Of a DNA stretch of 64,000 bases, positions 35,256 through 44,373 are shown one piece after another; position 1 is the stretch's first letter, and each line of letters begins with the position of its first letter. Where the stretch lies: NCBI RefSeq assembly GCF_023571765.1, contig NZ_JAMJXC010000003.1:310001-374000 (forward strand). The letters run 5' to 3'. The DNA comes from Xanthobacter aminoxidans (GTDB lineage Bacteria > Pseudomonadota > Alphaproteobacteria > Rhizobiales > Xanthobacteraceae). Made by a program: the position numbers and the translations under genes. Below the pieces are notes generated by a model, which was not told where the DNA came from, ran no database searches, and worked only from the letters and a program-made list of their open reading frames with translations.

Positions 35256-37289
35256 TCAATTCCTGATAGGCATGCAGTCGAAATCGTTACGCTTGAGTAA
35301 ACGACAAGCTTCCTTGGCCGACTTCTCATCGAACCCGGCAAAGCGGGCGCGGTAGAGTTCGGTCGAACCCTTGGTCACCTTCTCGGTGTAGGGGTCCGCG
35401 CCGGCCAGCGCCGACTTCACCCGCGTGCGGGCGGCATCGAGCTTGGTGCGGGCCGCACGCTCGGCATCGAACGCGCCGATCTGGATGCTCCAGCCGGTCT
35501 TGGCGGAAGCCGGCACGTGGCTGCGCTGGGAGGGGGCTGCGGCAGGCGCGGGCTGGGGCTCGGCCACCGGGGCGAGGGAGGCCGTGCGCACCGGCTTTGC
35601 CGCCTGGACCGCCTGCGGGTTGGCGCGGTTGTCCACCACGCCTTCACGGGCGGCGCGCAGGGCGCGGGCATAGGGATCGTCCGGCTCCATGGCGGCGATG
35701 CGCGCGGCGCGCATCGCCTGCTCGGCGGCTGCGTCATGCGCGCCGAGCCGTGAATTGTCCTTGCCCGACGGCGGGGTGGCCGGAGCGGGCACATCGGTGC
35801 GCACGGCGACCTGCTGCGGCTTGGCATGGGCCCGGCCCTCGGCCGCGGCGGTCGCGGCGGCGGCGGCCGGCGACTGGGCAAGGCGGGAGGGGCCGAGATA
35901 GCCGAGGACGCCCGAGGGAGCGGAGGTGAACTGGGTGTTGGAGGCCACCTGGACCGGGGCGGGGGCGGCGGCAGGCGCCGCAGCCACGTTGGCGGCGATG
36001 GGCTTCTGGATGGCGACGGTCTTCACGGCCACCGGCTTGATCGGCTCGGCCGAGCCGGGCTTCACCTGGGGCAGGGGAGCCGAAGGCGCTGCTGCGGCGA
36101 CGGTCTGATTGGCCGTGCGCGCGGCGGGCTTGGCGGGGATGGAGGCGGTGGTGGTCGGCTCGGCGTTGGCCTCGACTACGGCCGGCTTCGGCAGCGGCGC
36201 CACCGCATGGGGCTGGACGTCGTCGCGGGCGGCGACGATGGGCATGGGCGCGTTGAAGGTGCCGGGCTTGCTGATGGAGAAGGCGTTGTCGGCCACTTCG
36301 GTGATCTTCGGCGCGATCCGGCCGCCGGCATAGGCGGTGGGCAGGTTCTGGCTGATGAGGCTGGTCATCCGCGCATCGCGCGAACCGCCGCTGGAGCCGC
36401 CGAGCACGACACCGACGAGATAGCGGCCGTCCCGCTTCACCGAGGTGACGAGATTGTAGCCCGAGGCATTGGTGTAGCCGGTCTTGATGCCGTCCACGCC
36501 GTCGATCCGGCCGAGCAGGCGGTTGTGATTGCCGATGGCCTGCCCGCGATAATAGAAGGTACGGGTGGCGAAGTACTTGTATTGCTTGGGGAAGCGCTCC
36601 TGGATGGCGCGGCCGAGGATGGACAGGTCGCGGGCTGTCGTCACCTGGTTCACGTTCGGCAGGCCGGAGGCATTGCGATAGACCGTGCGGCTCATGCCGA
36701 GGGCGTGGGCCTTCTCGGTCATCGCCTCGGCGAAGGCGGACTCGGAGCCAGCGAGATTTTCCGCGATCACCACCGCCACGTCGTTGGCCGAGCGGGTGAC
36801 AATCGCCTTGATGGCGTCTTCCACTTCAATGGTCTGGCCGGGCTTCATGCCGAGCTTGGAGGGCTGCTGCGACGCCGCCTTCGCGGATACCTCCAACTTA
36901 CTGTCAAGGCGAAGGTTTCCGGCCTCCAGCTGCTCGAACAGGAGGTAAAGCGTCATGATCTTGGTGACTGAGGCAGGATGTCGCAGGGCGTCCGAATTTT
37001 CTTCGTACAGCACCTTGCCGGTATTCCCGTCCACGATGATGGCGGCGGAGCCGTAGCGCCAGCGACCACCGTCCGGGTCCGCAGCGGCAGCGGTCTTGGT
37101 ATTGGAGGACGGCTTCGACTTGGATGCGGACTTCGACGCGGACTTGGAGGACGACTTCGCGCTGCGCTCCACCTGCGTCTTCTTGCGCGGCTTCGCGTCG
37201 GCCACCGTTGCCGTCAGGGAGAAGGCCGCAAGCACCGCAAGGGCAAGGGCTTTCGAGCAATGTGGCAGACCGCCGCGAGCGTAACGCAT
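35256..37289 (-). CDS. D-alanyl-D-alanine carboxypeptidase (PBP5-like) with C-terminal SPOR domain
   Basis: A 677-residue periplasmic enzyme that trims the terminal D-Ala from murein stem peptides. A signal peptide (LALAVLAAFSLTATVADA) is followed by a Ser/Lys-rich linker (residues 34-65). The S11-peptidase domain has the active-site triad SVTK (S107-K110), SAN (167-169) and KTG (269-271). A low-complexity Pro/Ala stretch (about 350-600) leads to a SPOR domain (SIQIGAFDAERAARTKLDAA ... RARFAGFDEKSAKEACRLLK), which in other proteins binds denuded glycans at the division site. It is monocistronic with a long upstream spacer. Confidence 0.92.
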   Translation of the reverse strand: MRYARGGLPHCSKALALAVLAAFSLTATVADAKPRKKTQVERSAKSSSKSASKSASKSKPSSNTKTAAAADPDGGRWRYGSAAIIVDGNTGKVLYEENSDALRHPASVTKIMTLYLLFEQLEAGNLRLDSKLEVSAKAASQQPSKLGMKPGQTIEVEDAIKAIVTRSANDVAVVIAENLAGSESAFAEAMTEKAHALGMSRTVYRNASGLPNVNQVTTARDLSILGRAIQERFPKQYKYFATRTFYYRGQAIGNHNRLLGRIDGVDGIKTGYTNASGYNLVTSVKRDGRYLVGVVLGGSSGGSRDARMTSLISQNLPTAYAGGRIAPKITEVADNAFSISKPGTFNAPMPIVAARDDVQPHAVAPLPKPAVVEANAEPTTTASIPAKPAARTANQTVAAAAPSAPLPQVKPGSAEPIKPVAVKTVAIQKPIAANVAAAPAAAPAPVQVASNTQFTSAPSGVLGYLGPSRLAQSPAAAAATAAAEGRAHAKPQQVAVRTDVPAPATPPSGKDNSRLGAHDAAAEQAMRAARIAAMEPDDPYARALRAAREGVVDNRANPQAVQAAKPVRTASLAPVAEPQPAPAAAPSQRSHVPASAKTGWSIQIGAFDAERAARTKLDAARTRVKSALAGADPYTEKVTKGSTELYRARFAGFDEKSAKEACRLLKRNDFDCMPIRN

Positions 37290-37461
37290 GTACTTTTGTC
37301 CCGTGTCGCTGGTCGCAGACGCCGCCCCTTTTCCGGAAGACCGATGTGACAGGGAAGCCTTGTGAGAGGCTTGTGCGTCGCACCGGAGGTCCAGGGAAGC
37401 GACCAGTGCCTGACCCTAAAAACGCGGAGTTACCAAGGCGTAAACCGGGCGCCTCTGCCAT

Positions 37462-37512
37462 ATTGTGCGGTGCACCATATCGCTTGACTTTCATTGTGCA
37501 GTGCATAATATC
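37462..37512 (+). promoter_or_regulatory. Phasin gene promoter with two direct operator-like repeats
   Basis: The boxes TTGACT (37484-37489) and TAATAT (37506-37511) with a 16-base spacer form a good promoter. Two nearly identical 20-mers, ATTGTGCGGTGCACCATATC (37462-37481) and ATTGTGCAGTGCATAATATC (37493-37512), begin exactly 31 bases apart, about three helix turns. The first ends three bases before the -35 box and the second covers the spacer and the -10. The core GTGCRGTGCA suits a PhaR-like repressor of PHB granule genes; the regulator is inference. Confidence 0.6.
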
Positions 37513-37583
37513 CACAACTGAGCGGAGGCATAATCCACTCGACGCTAGGCCGGCGCGTTTGCTGGCGCGAAAGGGGACATCCA

Positions 37584-37916
37584 ATGGTTCAGGGCGCTGA
37601 AGAGCTCCAGAAGCTCAGCAAGGACAATGTCGAAGCCGCGATGAAGAGCTTCGGCACGCTTTCCAAGAGCGCGCAGGCGATCGCGGTGGAAATCGCCGAT
37701 TACACCAAGGCTTCCTTCGAGCAGGGCACCGCTGCCCTCGAGAAGCTGCTCGGTGCCAAGACCCTCGAGCAGGCCATCGAGATCCAGCAGTCCTACCTCA
37801 AGACCGCCTACGAGGGCGCCGTCGCCCAGGCGACCAAGCTCGGCGAGCTCTACACGGAGCTGGCGAAGGAGAGCTACAAGCCCTTCGAGACCTCCTTCGG
37901 CAAGTTCGGCCGCTGA
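37584..37916 (+). CDS. Phasin family protein (PHB granule associated)
   Basis: A 110-residue all-helical protein of the Phasin_2 family. KLSKDNVEAAMKSFGTLSKSAQAIAVEIADYTKASFEQGTAALEKLLGAKTLEQAIEIQQSYLKTAYEG is the granule-binding helical core, rich in A, K, E and S, with no cysteine. Phasins coat polyhydroxybutyrate granules and prevent their fusion. AAGGGGACATCC precedes the ATG. The gene stands alone, downstream of a well-formed promoter. No phaC, phaA or phaB is in the window. Confidence 0.93.
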   Translation: MVQGAEELQKLSKDNVEAAMKSFGTLSKSAQAIAVEIADYTKASFEQGTAALEKLLGAKTLEQAIEIQQSYLKTAYEGAVAQATKLGELYTELAKESYKPFETSFGKFGR

Positions 37917-38332
37917 GGCAAATTCCTCGGGCTTGCGGCCTGAGGCTCGCCCCGTCCGGCGCGCAGCACTGCGTGCCGGGGGCTGGATGATCCCGCGAGG
38001 CCGGCCCGTCAGGGATGGCCTCCCGGTTCCGCGCCGGGGGCTCGTATCGCGTCGCGCCCCGGCGCCCCCATCTGTGACGATCCGGTCGCGCCGGCTCCCT
38101 GACCGCGCATCAATGCGCCGCACGCGGGATATGCGCACCTGACCTTGCGCTCGTCAGCATTGCTCCCGACATAGAAGCCGACCGAACGTCCATACGGTCG
38201 CATGCGCTTGGTGTCCTCCTTGCGCACTGCGGTACTGGCGCGGACGCATCGATTTTTCTATGATTGCCAGCCGTCAGCGGCTGCGCCGAGGCTCCGGCTT
38301 GCCGCCGGGGATCGCGACAGGGCGCGAGGATC
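37917..38332. other. 416-base spacer between phasin and clpS
   Basis: I see no gene. A weak stem CCTCGGGC/GCCTGAGG soon after the phasin stop could end its transcript. An inverted CGACCG/CGGTCG pair near 38180-38205 lies in a moderately AT-rich part that probably holds the clpS promoter. Confidence 0.4.
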
Positions 38333-38740
38333 ATGAAGCACGCTTTCCATCCGTCTCATCCGGCTGGCGCCCAGTCGGCCCGCGTGATGTCTGCGCGCAT
38401 GCTGCCGCGCGCCATGGCGGGCGAGCCGCCGCGCAAGGGCGACGGACCGGGCACGGCCGTCATCACCCGCACCAAGCCCCAGACCAAGCGGCCGAGCCTT
38501 TATCGCGTGCTGCTGCTCAACGACGACTACACGCCCATGGAGTTCGTGGTGCACGTGCTCGAGCGGTTCTTCAGCAAGAACCGGGACGAGGCGAACCGTA
38601 TCATGCTCCACGTCCACCACCACGGCGTCGGCGAATGCGGCGTTTTCACCTACGAGGTCGCCGAGACCAAGGTGACTCAGGTGATGGATTTCGCCCGCAA
38701 GCATCAGCACCCGCTTCAGTGCGTGATGGAAAAGAAGTGA
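38333..38740 (+). CDS. clpS: ATP-dependent Clp protease adaptor ClpS
   Basis: The adaptor that delivers N-degron substrates to ClpAP. The core from residue 50 on is typical: [79 protein letters not shown], including the N-end-binding [12 protein letters not shown] and the histidine-rich HHHG. From ATG 38333 the protein has 135 residues, with a disordered basic head; a later start (ATG 38398 or 38413) would give the usual 105-115 residues, and none has a good ribosome site. clpA follows. Confidence 0.9.
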   Translation: MKHAFHPSHPAGAQSARVMSARMLPRAMAGEPPRKGDGPGTAVITRTKPQTKRPSLYRVLLLNDDYTPMEFVVHVLERFFSKNRDEANRIMLHVHHHGVGECGVFTYEVAETKVTQVMDFARKHQHPLQCVMEKK

Positions 38741-38986
38741 GCCGCAACAGGCGGCGTTCAGACTTCCCGCAGAAAAAGTGATCGTGCCCCGACCCGGGCG
38801 GAAGTTCGGGCCGGCGGGGCGTTGTGCCGTCGTCAAGCGGAATTCGGCGGCGGGCCCGCGCGCTTTCCTTTCGCCGAGGGACTTGCGCACTGCGGCATCC
38901 AGTACGAAGTTTGTGTGAATGGTGCACGTGCTCCGGATCTGGGGGAAGATTCCGAAAGTCCGGTGCGACGCGCGAAAGAGGTGTCG

Positions 38987-41437
38987 ATGCCTACATTCTC
39001 ACGCAGCCTCGAACAGTCGCTCCATCGCGCTCTGGCCCTCGCGAACGAACGCCACCACGAATACGCGACTCTCGAGCACCTGCTTCTCTCGCTCGTCGAT
39101 GATCAGGATGCGGCCGCCGTTATGCGCGCCTGCAACGTCGACATGGAGAAGCTCCGTCGCAATCTCATAGAATATGTCGACACCGAGCTGGAAAATCTCG
39201 TCCAGTCCGGCTCCGACGATTCCAAGCCCACGGCAGGTTTCCAGCGCGTCATCCAGCGTGCGGTCATCCACGTCCAGTCCTCGGGCCGCGAGGAGGTGAC
39301 GGGGGCCAACGTGCTCGTCGCCATCTTCGCCGAGCGCGAGAGCCATGCCGCCTATTTCCTGCAGGAGCAGGACATGACGCGGTACGACGCGGTCAACTAC
39401 ATCTCCCACGGCATCGCCAAGCGCTCCGGCATGTCCGAGAGCCGGCCCGTGCGCGGCGCCGAGGAGGAGACCGAGACCAAGTCCGGCGACGATAAGCAGA
39501 AGAAGGCCGACGCGCTCGACGCCTACTGCATCAACCTCAACAAGAAGGCGCATGAGGGCAAGATCGATCCCCTCATCGGCCGCGACAGCGAGATCACCCG
39601 CACCATCCAGGTGCTCTGCCGCCGGCAGAAGAACAACCCGCTGTTCGTGGGCGATCCGGGCGTCGGCAAGACCGCCATCGCCGAGGGTCTCGCCAAGCGC
39701 ATCAACGACGGCGAGGTGCCGGAGGTGCTGGCCACCGCCACCGTCTTCGCCCTCGACATGGGCGCGCTGCTCGCCGGCACCCGCTATCGCGGCGACTTCG
39801 AGGAGCGCCTCAAGCAGGTGGTGAAGGAGATCGAGGCCTATCCCAACGCGATCATGTTCATCGACGAGATCCACACGGTCATCGGTGCCGGTGCGACCTC
39901 GGGCGGCGCCATGGATGCGTCCAACCTGCTGAAGCCGGCGCTCGCCTCGGGCTCGCTGCGCTGCATGGGCTCGACCACCTACAAGGAATACCGCCAGTAT
40001 TTCGAGAAGGACCGCGCCTTGGTCCGCCGCTTCCAGAAGATCGACGTGGCCGAGCCCACCGTGCCGGACGCCATCGAGATCCTGAAGGGGCTGAAGCCTT
40101 ACTTCGAGGACTACCACAAGCTGCGCTACACCAACGACGCCATCAAGGCGGCGGTGGAGCTGTCGGCCCGCTACATCCACGACCGCAAGCTGCCGGACAA
40201 GGCGATCGACGTGATCGACGAGTCGGGTGCGGCCCAGATGCTGCTGCCCGAGGCCAAGCGCAAGAAGACCATCGGCCTGAAGGAGATCGAGGCGACCATC
40301 GCCACCATGGCGCGGATTCCGCCCAAGACCGTCTCCAAGGACGATGCCGAGGTGCTGGCCAACCTGCAGACGACCCTCAAGCGAGTGGTCTATGGGCAGA
40401 ACAAGGCCATCGAGGCGCTCTCCGCCTCCATCAAGCTGGCCCGTGCCGGCCTGCGCGAGCCGGAGAAGCCCATCGGCTGCTACCTGTTCTCCGGCCCCAC
40501 CGGCGTCGGCAAGACGGAAGTGGCCAAGCAGCTCGCTTCTATCCTGGGCGTGCAGCTCCTGCGCTTCGACATGTCGGAGTACATGGAGCGGCACACCGTG
40601 AGCCGCCTCATCGGCGCGCCTCCCGGCTATGTGGGCTTCGACCAGGGCGGCCTGCTGACGGATGGCGTGGACCAGAACCCGCACTGCGTGCTGCTGCTGG
40701 ACGAGATCGAGAAGGCCCATCCGGACCTCTTCAACATCCTCCTGCAGGTGATGGACCACGGGAAGCTGACCGACCACAACGGTAAGCAGATCGACTTCCG
40801 CAACGTGATTCTCATCATGACCACGAATGCGGGTGCGGCGGATCTGGCCAAGGCTGCCTACGGCTTCACCCGCAGCAAGCGCGAGGGCGACGATTCGGAG
40901 GCCATCAACCGGACCTTCGCGCCGGAGTTCCGCAACCGCCTCGACGCGGTGATCCCGTTCGGCCACCTGCCGCCCGAGGTCATCACCCAGGTGGTGGAGA
41001 AGTTCGTGCTCCAGCTGGAGGCCCAGCTCGCCGACCGCAACGTCACCATCGAGCTTTCCGACGAGGCGGGCGCGTGGCTGGTGGAGCGCGGCTACGACGA
41101 GCAGATGGGCGCGCGGCCCATGGCCCGCGTCATCCAGGAGTTCATCAAGACTCCGCTGGCGGACCTCGTGCTGTTCGGCGCGCTCAAGAATGGCGGCCAC
41201 GTGCGCGTGGTGGTGGAGGGCGAAGGCAGGGAGTCGAAGCTCGGCTTCGAATTCCCCGAAGGCCCCGTCACCCCCAAGCCGGAGAAAATCGTCCCGGCCC
41301 CCGCCAAGCGTCGCAAGCCGGCGGCCAAGTCGAAGGCCAAGCCCACCCCCAAGGGCAAGGGCCCGAAGGGCGGGCCGGCCGGTGGTCCGGGACGCTCCGG
41401 CAGCCCGGTGCCCAAGCTGCCGCTGGTCAAGGCCTGA
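38987..41437 (+). CDS. clpA: ATP-dependent Clp protease ATP-binding subunit ClpA
   Basis: An 816-residue AAA+ unfoldase. The N-domain (1-145, [30 protein letters not shown]) binds ClpS. The first AAA module has GDPGVGKT at 222-229 and [14 protein letters not shown]; the second has GPTGVGKT at 503-510 and [13 protein letters not shown]. The ClpP-docking loop reads [12 protein letters not shown] in place of the usual IGL/IGF. The tail after about residue 755 is an extra Lys/Pro/Gly-rich segment of roughly 60 residues. I chose ATG 38987 (AAAGAGG upstream); the frame is open 165 bases further but shows no ClpA similarity there. Confidence 0.96.
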   Translation: MPTFSRSLEQSLHRALALANERHHEYATLEHLLLSLVDDQDAAAVMRACNVDMEKLRRNLIEYVDTELENLVQSGSDDSKPTAGFQRVIQRAVIHVQSSGREEVTGANVLVAIFAERESHAAYFLQEQDMTRYDAVNYISHGIAKRSGMSESRPVRGAEEETETKSGDDKQKKADALDAYCINLNKKAHEGKIDPLIGRDSEITRTIQVLCRRQKNNPLFVGDPGVGKTAIAEGLAKRINDGEVPEVLATATVFALDMGALLAGTRYRGDFEERLKQVVKEIEAYPNAIMFIDEIHTVIGAGATSGGAMDASNLLKPALASGSLRCMGSTTYKEYRQYFEKDRALVRRFQKIDVAEPTVPDAIEILKGLKPYFEDYHKLRYTNDAIKAAVELSARYIHDRKLPDKAIDVIDESGAAQMLLPEAKRKKTIGLKEIEATIATMARIPPKTVSKDDAEVLANLQTTLKRVVYGQNKAIEALSASIKLARAGLREPEKPIGCYLFSGPTGVGKTEVAKQLASILGVQLLRFDMSEYMERHTVSRLIGAPPGYVGFDQGGLLTDGVDQNPHCVLLLDEIEKAHPDLFNILLQVMDHGKLTDHNGKQIDFRNVILIMTTNAGAADLAKAAYGFTRSKREGDDSEAINRTFAPEFRNRLDAVIPFGHLPPEVITQVVEKFVLQLEAQLADRNVTIELSDEAGAWLVERGYDEQMGARPMARVIQEFIKTPLADLVLFGALKNGGHVRVVVEGEGRESKLGFEFPEGPVTPKPEKIVPAPAKRRKPAAKSKAKPTPKGKGPKGGPAGGPGRSGSPVPKLPLVKA

Positions 41438-41456
41438 CGGCTTCCCGATCAAAAAG

Positions 41457-41484
41457 AAAGAGGCGGCTCTCGGGCCGCCTCTTT
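41457..41484 (+). terminator. Bidirectional intrinsic terminator between clpA and crtZ
   Basis: The stem AAAGAGGCGGC/GCCGCCTCTTT with a six-base loop is followed by T-rich sequence on the plus strand and by T-rich sequence on the minus strand (the A-run at 41451-41459). It serves both converging genes. Confidence 0.88.
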
Positions 41485-41510
41485 TCGTTTCAGGATCAGG
41501 AATTGCGCGG

Positions 41511-42017
41511 CTATTCCGCCGCCTCGCTGTTCTTGAGGCTGCCGCCGTGCAGCTTCTTCAGCTTGGCCTTCAGTGCGGCCGGCGGCGGCGCGTAGATGAA
41601 GCCGAAGGAGACGCAGCCCTCCTTGCCCTCCACCGCATGATGCAGCCGGTGTGCCTGAACGAGGCGCTTGAGATAGCCGTTGCGCGGCACGTAGCGGAAC
41701 GGCCAGCGCTGGTGCGTGATGCCGTCGTGGACGAAGAAATACAGGAAGCCGTAGACGGTCATTCCTACGCCCACCCACAGCAGCGGGCCGCCATTGCGGT
41801 AGAAATAGATGAGCAGGATGGCGATGCCGGCGAACACGACGGCGTAGAGGTCGTTGCGCTCGAACACGCCTTCGCGCGGCTCATGGTGCGACTTGTGCCA
41901 GCCCCAGCCCCAGCCGTGCATCACATATTTATGCGCCGCCCACGCCACGCCTTCCATGGCGGCGACGGTGAGGAGCACGATCGACGTGTTGACGAGGAAG
42001 GCGAGCGCGTTCGACAT
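41511..42017 (-). CDS. crtZ: Beta-carotene hydroxylase CrtZ-like
   Basis: A 168-residue membrane di-iron hydroxylase that adds hydroxyls to the rings of beta-carotene to give zeaxanthin. The histidine boxes HKYVMHGWGWGWHKSHHEPREG and VHDGITHQRWPF ... RLVQAHRLHHA are all present, along with four hydrophobic helices. The start is ATG 42017 with GGAG nearby. It is placed alone, away from other carotenoid genes (crtB, crtI, crtY are not in the window); Xanthobacter is known for zeaxanthin-type pigments, which agrees. Confidence 0.9.
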   Translation of the reverse strand: MSNALAFLVNTSIVLLTVAAMEGVAWAAHKYVMHGWGWGWHKSHHEPREGVFERNDLYAVVFAGIAILLIYFYRNGGPLLWVGVGMTVYGFLYFFVHDGITHQRWPFRYVPRNGYLKRLVQAHRLHHAVEGKEGCVSFGFIYAPPPAALKAKLKKLHGGSLKNSEAAE

Positions 42018-42165
42018 GGTTCTCCATCCGCTGCGGCAGAACGGGATATGCCCGGGGCTGCCGCGGGCCTCGTCCTTATACAGCATCACCCGGCGCGTGG
42101 CGCACTGTGCAAGATCAACTGGCAAGATCAACTGCGCGCGCCCGGGCCCTGCCGCGGAGCCGACC

Positions 42166-42546
42166 ATGACCGTTGATCGCAAGAAGACCTTCACGCCGGA
42201 AGAGGTGGCGGCCCACCTCGCCGCCGAGCTGCCCCATTGGCGCTACGAGGACGGCTGGATCAAGCGCACCTACAAGACCAACAGCTGGAAGGGCACGCTG
42301 ATGGTCATCAACACCGTCGGCCATCTGGCGGAGGCGGCGTGGCATCATCCCGACCTCACCGCCTCCTACGCATGGGTGGAGGTTCGGCTCCAGTCCCACG
42401 ACGCCAAGGGCATCACCGTGCGCGATCTCGCCCTCGCGAAGAAGATCGAGGAGGTGGTGCAGTGGCAGCCCGGCGCCGGCGAGGATGCGCCGCTTGAGGG
42501 CACGCCCCAGCACGATCTGCGCTTTTCCTACATCAAGTACGACTGA
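42166..42546 (+). CDS. Pterin-4a-carbinolamine dehydratase-like protein
   Basis: A 126-residue DCoH-type protein. The signature H-H-P-D with AAWHHPDLTASYAWVEVRLQSHDAKGITVRDLALAKKIEEVV agrees with the PCD active-site motif. A PCD homologue is among the genes that accompany H4MPT-linked C1 metabolism in methylotrophs, and here the gene is 1.1 kb from a full set of such genes. It may act on a methanopterin intermediate rather than on biopterin. No phenylalanine hydroxylase gene is near. ATG 42166. Confidence 0.88.
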   Translation: MTVDRKKTFTPEEVAAHLAAELPHWRYEDGWIKRTYKTNSWKGTLMVINTVGHLAEAAWHHPDLTASYAWVEVRLQSHDAKGITVRDLALAKKIEEVVQWQPGAGEDAPLEGTPQHDLRFSYIKYD

Positions 42547-42576
42547 TCCCGGCGCGCTCCTTGCTTCATCCCGGGG

Positions 42577-43647
42577 ATGGAGGAGAGCGTGTCGGTAACC
42601 GCCCCAGACGCCGACGGCATTGAAGCGCCGCCCGACGACGCAGCCGCCGTTGCGGCGCCGGTGCTCGATTTCTCGGGCGCCGTCCGCTTCGATCCCGCGC
42701 GCATCGTTAAAGGAGAGGTGGGCGAAGGGGAGGGCGCTTCCGCATCCACCAGATGTGCCGCCCTCCTGACGGACCATTCCTTCGGCGACGTGGCCCGCTT
42801 CTTTGCCGATCGCGCGACGGCGTGGCGTGGGGCGGTCGAAACCATCCGTCTCCACCACCGCACGGCGGGGCGGCCCAAGCGGCGGGAGATCATCGTGGTC
42901 TCCGACGACCCGCGGCTTCCCCCGGCGCTCGCGCAGGATGCGGGTGTGCGGCGCATCCCGGAGGACGAAGCGGCCATCGAGGCCGCCATGGGGCCGAACG
43001 TGGCGGCGCTGCTGCTCGCGCCCGCCTCCATCGACGCCGGCCTGCGCTTTCTGCCGGGCTTCCTCCTCGCGGCGGCACGGCAGGCGGCGGATGAGTATGG
43101 CGTCGTGCTGATGTTCGACGAGACCGACGCCGGCCTCGGACGCACGGGCATGGCCTTCGCCCACGAATGGCGCGGTGTTGCGCCGGATGTGATGGTGATC
43201 GATGGGCTGCCGGGCGAGGCCGAAGACGGGGTGGGGGCCTCGGCACTGGTGCTCAGCGCCCGTCTGGCCCGCAGCCTGCCCTCCGGCCTGCTGCTGCTGG
43301 GTGAGGATGCAGCCGCCGGCCTGCTGCCGGTCCTCGCGACCGCTTTTGCGCCCGGCTTCGAGATGCGGGTGCAGGAGATAGGCTGGAAGCTGGAGGACCG
43401 TCTCGCCACCCTGCGCTGGCGCCGGCCGGACCTTTTCAGTGACACCACTGGCACCGGCCTCGTTCAGGGGCTGGTCTGCTCCGGGCCGGCCGCTTCGCTG
43501 ACCGAGGCTCTGGCCGAGCGGGGCCTTTTCGCCCGGCCGCTCGGCAATGTGCTCGCCGTGCTGCCGCCGCTGACCGTGACCGAGGCGGAGATTGAAGCGG
43601 CGGGCGATATCCTCGACGCGGTGGCGGCGGCGACCCCGCCCGCCTGA
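42577..43647 (+). CDS. Class-III aminotransferase-fold protein without the PLP lysine
   Basis: A 356-residue protein shaped like ArgD-type aminotransferases: EYGVVLMFDETDAGLGRTGMAFAHEWRGVAPDVMVIDGLPGE aligns with the family block DEVQ-x-GxGRTGxxFAxExxGVxPDIxTxAKGLGGG. At the place of the Schiff-base lysine there is Asp209/Gly210, and no lysine at all occurs between K101 and K271. The EPIQGEGG motif is also missing (LAPASIDAGLRF). So it is probably not a transaminase; it may be a structural or regulatory partner. A GTG at 42589 is a second start option. It follows the PCD-like gene by 30 bases and converges on mfnB. Confidence 0.82.
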   Translation: MEESVSVTAPDADGIEAPPDDAAAVAAPVLDFSGAVRFDPARIVKGEVGEGEGASASTRCAALLTDHSFGDVARFFADRATAWRGAVETIRLHHRTAGRPKRREIIVVSDDPRLPPALAQDAGVRRIPEDEAAIEAAMGPNVAALLLAPASIDAGLRFLPGFLLAAARQAADEYGVVLMFDETDAGLGRTGMAFAHEWRGVAPDVMVIDGLPGEAEDGVGASALVLSARLARSLPSGLLLLGEDAAAGLLPVLATAFAPGFEMRVQEIGWKLEDRLATLRWRRPDLFSDTTGTGLVQGLVCSGPAASLTEALAERGLFARPLGNVLAVLPPLTVTEAEIEAAGDILDAVAAATPPA

Positions 43648-43653
43648 CCGGCC

Positions 43654-44373
43654 TCAGGCGAGGATGCGCCCCGCCAGCGTATCGCGCACGGCGGACAGAC
43701 GCGCCGGATCGAGGGCACTGGTCCGCCCCTTGGCGCAGAGCGCACCGCGGAAGCCGAGATAGTGGGGCCGCAGCGCCGCCAGCGGAGCGATATCCGCTAT
43801 CTTCAGTGAACCCGCGAGGCCGGTCAGCAGCCCTTCAGCGCGGGCAGCCGCGACGAAGCGGGCGAGGGTTTCCACCGGCAGGTGGGCGAGCAGGCCGCCG
43901 GCCGACTTGTCCGCCGTATCCAGCATCACCCCATGAAAGCCAGCGGCGGCGAACAGCGGCACGGCAGCGAGGTCCGGCGCCTGATCGGCGAAGAGGACGG
44001 CGATCAGCCGGGTCTCGCGGGCGAGGGGGCGAAGGGCTTCGAGTACGGGCGGTAGGGCGACGCCATCGCCGCGGGCAAATCCGATCTTCACGAGGGGCAC
44101 GCCGGTGGCGGAGGTGCGCTCGGCGGCGGCGCGCAGCACGTCCGGGTCCAGCGGGTGGTCGCCCACCGTGGCGCTGAGGTTGCCCGGTGCGCCAGCGGCG
44201 CGCCATACGGCTACGGCGTCCACCAGCGCTTCCGGCGCCCATGCGCCCAGCGCGCCCTCGGACGGGTTCTTGAGATCCAGGATATCGACGCCCGCCGCCA
44301 GCGACGTGCGCATCTCATCCAGCGTCGCCACCGATGCAAGGAGGCCCGGCCGGGCCGGAACGTGCGCCGTCAT
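43654..44373 (-). CDS. mfnB: (5-formylfuran-3-yl)methyl phosphate synthase, MfnB
   Basis: A 239-residue TIM-barrel enzyme (formerly DUF556). The catalytic block VDILDLKNPSEGALGA (K35) matches archaeal MfnB, which makes the furan precursor of methanofuran from two glyceraldehyde-3-P. Also seen are KIGFARGD, LIAVLFADQ and MLDTADKSAGGLLAHL. In methylotrophs a methanofuran analogue serves the formyltransferase/hydrolase complex. Its ATG overlaps the preceding stop by four bases (ATGA), and it is the last gene of the five-gene operon. Confidence 0.9.
   Translation of the reverse strand: MTAHVPARPGLLASVATLDEMRTSLAAGVDILDLKNPSEGALGAWAPEALVDAVAVWRAAGAPGNLSATVGDHPLDPDVLRAAAERTSATGVPLVKIGFARGDGVALPPVLEALRPLARETRLIAVLFADQAPDLAAVPLFAAAGFHGVMLDTADKSAGGLLAHLPVETLARFVAAARAEGLLTGLAGSLKIADIAPLAALRPHYLGFRGALCAKGRTSALDPARLSAVRDTLAGRILA

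Noticed and set aside
35826-36971. A 381-codon plus-strand frame opposite the carboxypeptidase gene
   Set aside because: Glycine- and histidine-rich shadow of the Pro/Ala linker region.
38999-41452. An 817-codon minus-strand frame opposite clpA
   Set aside because: Shadow of the ClpA reading frame; no motifs, His/Leu/Gly-rich composition.
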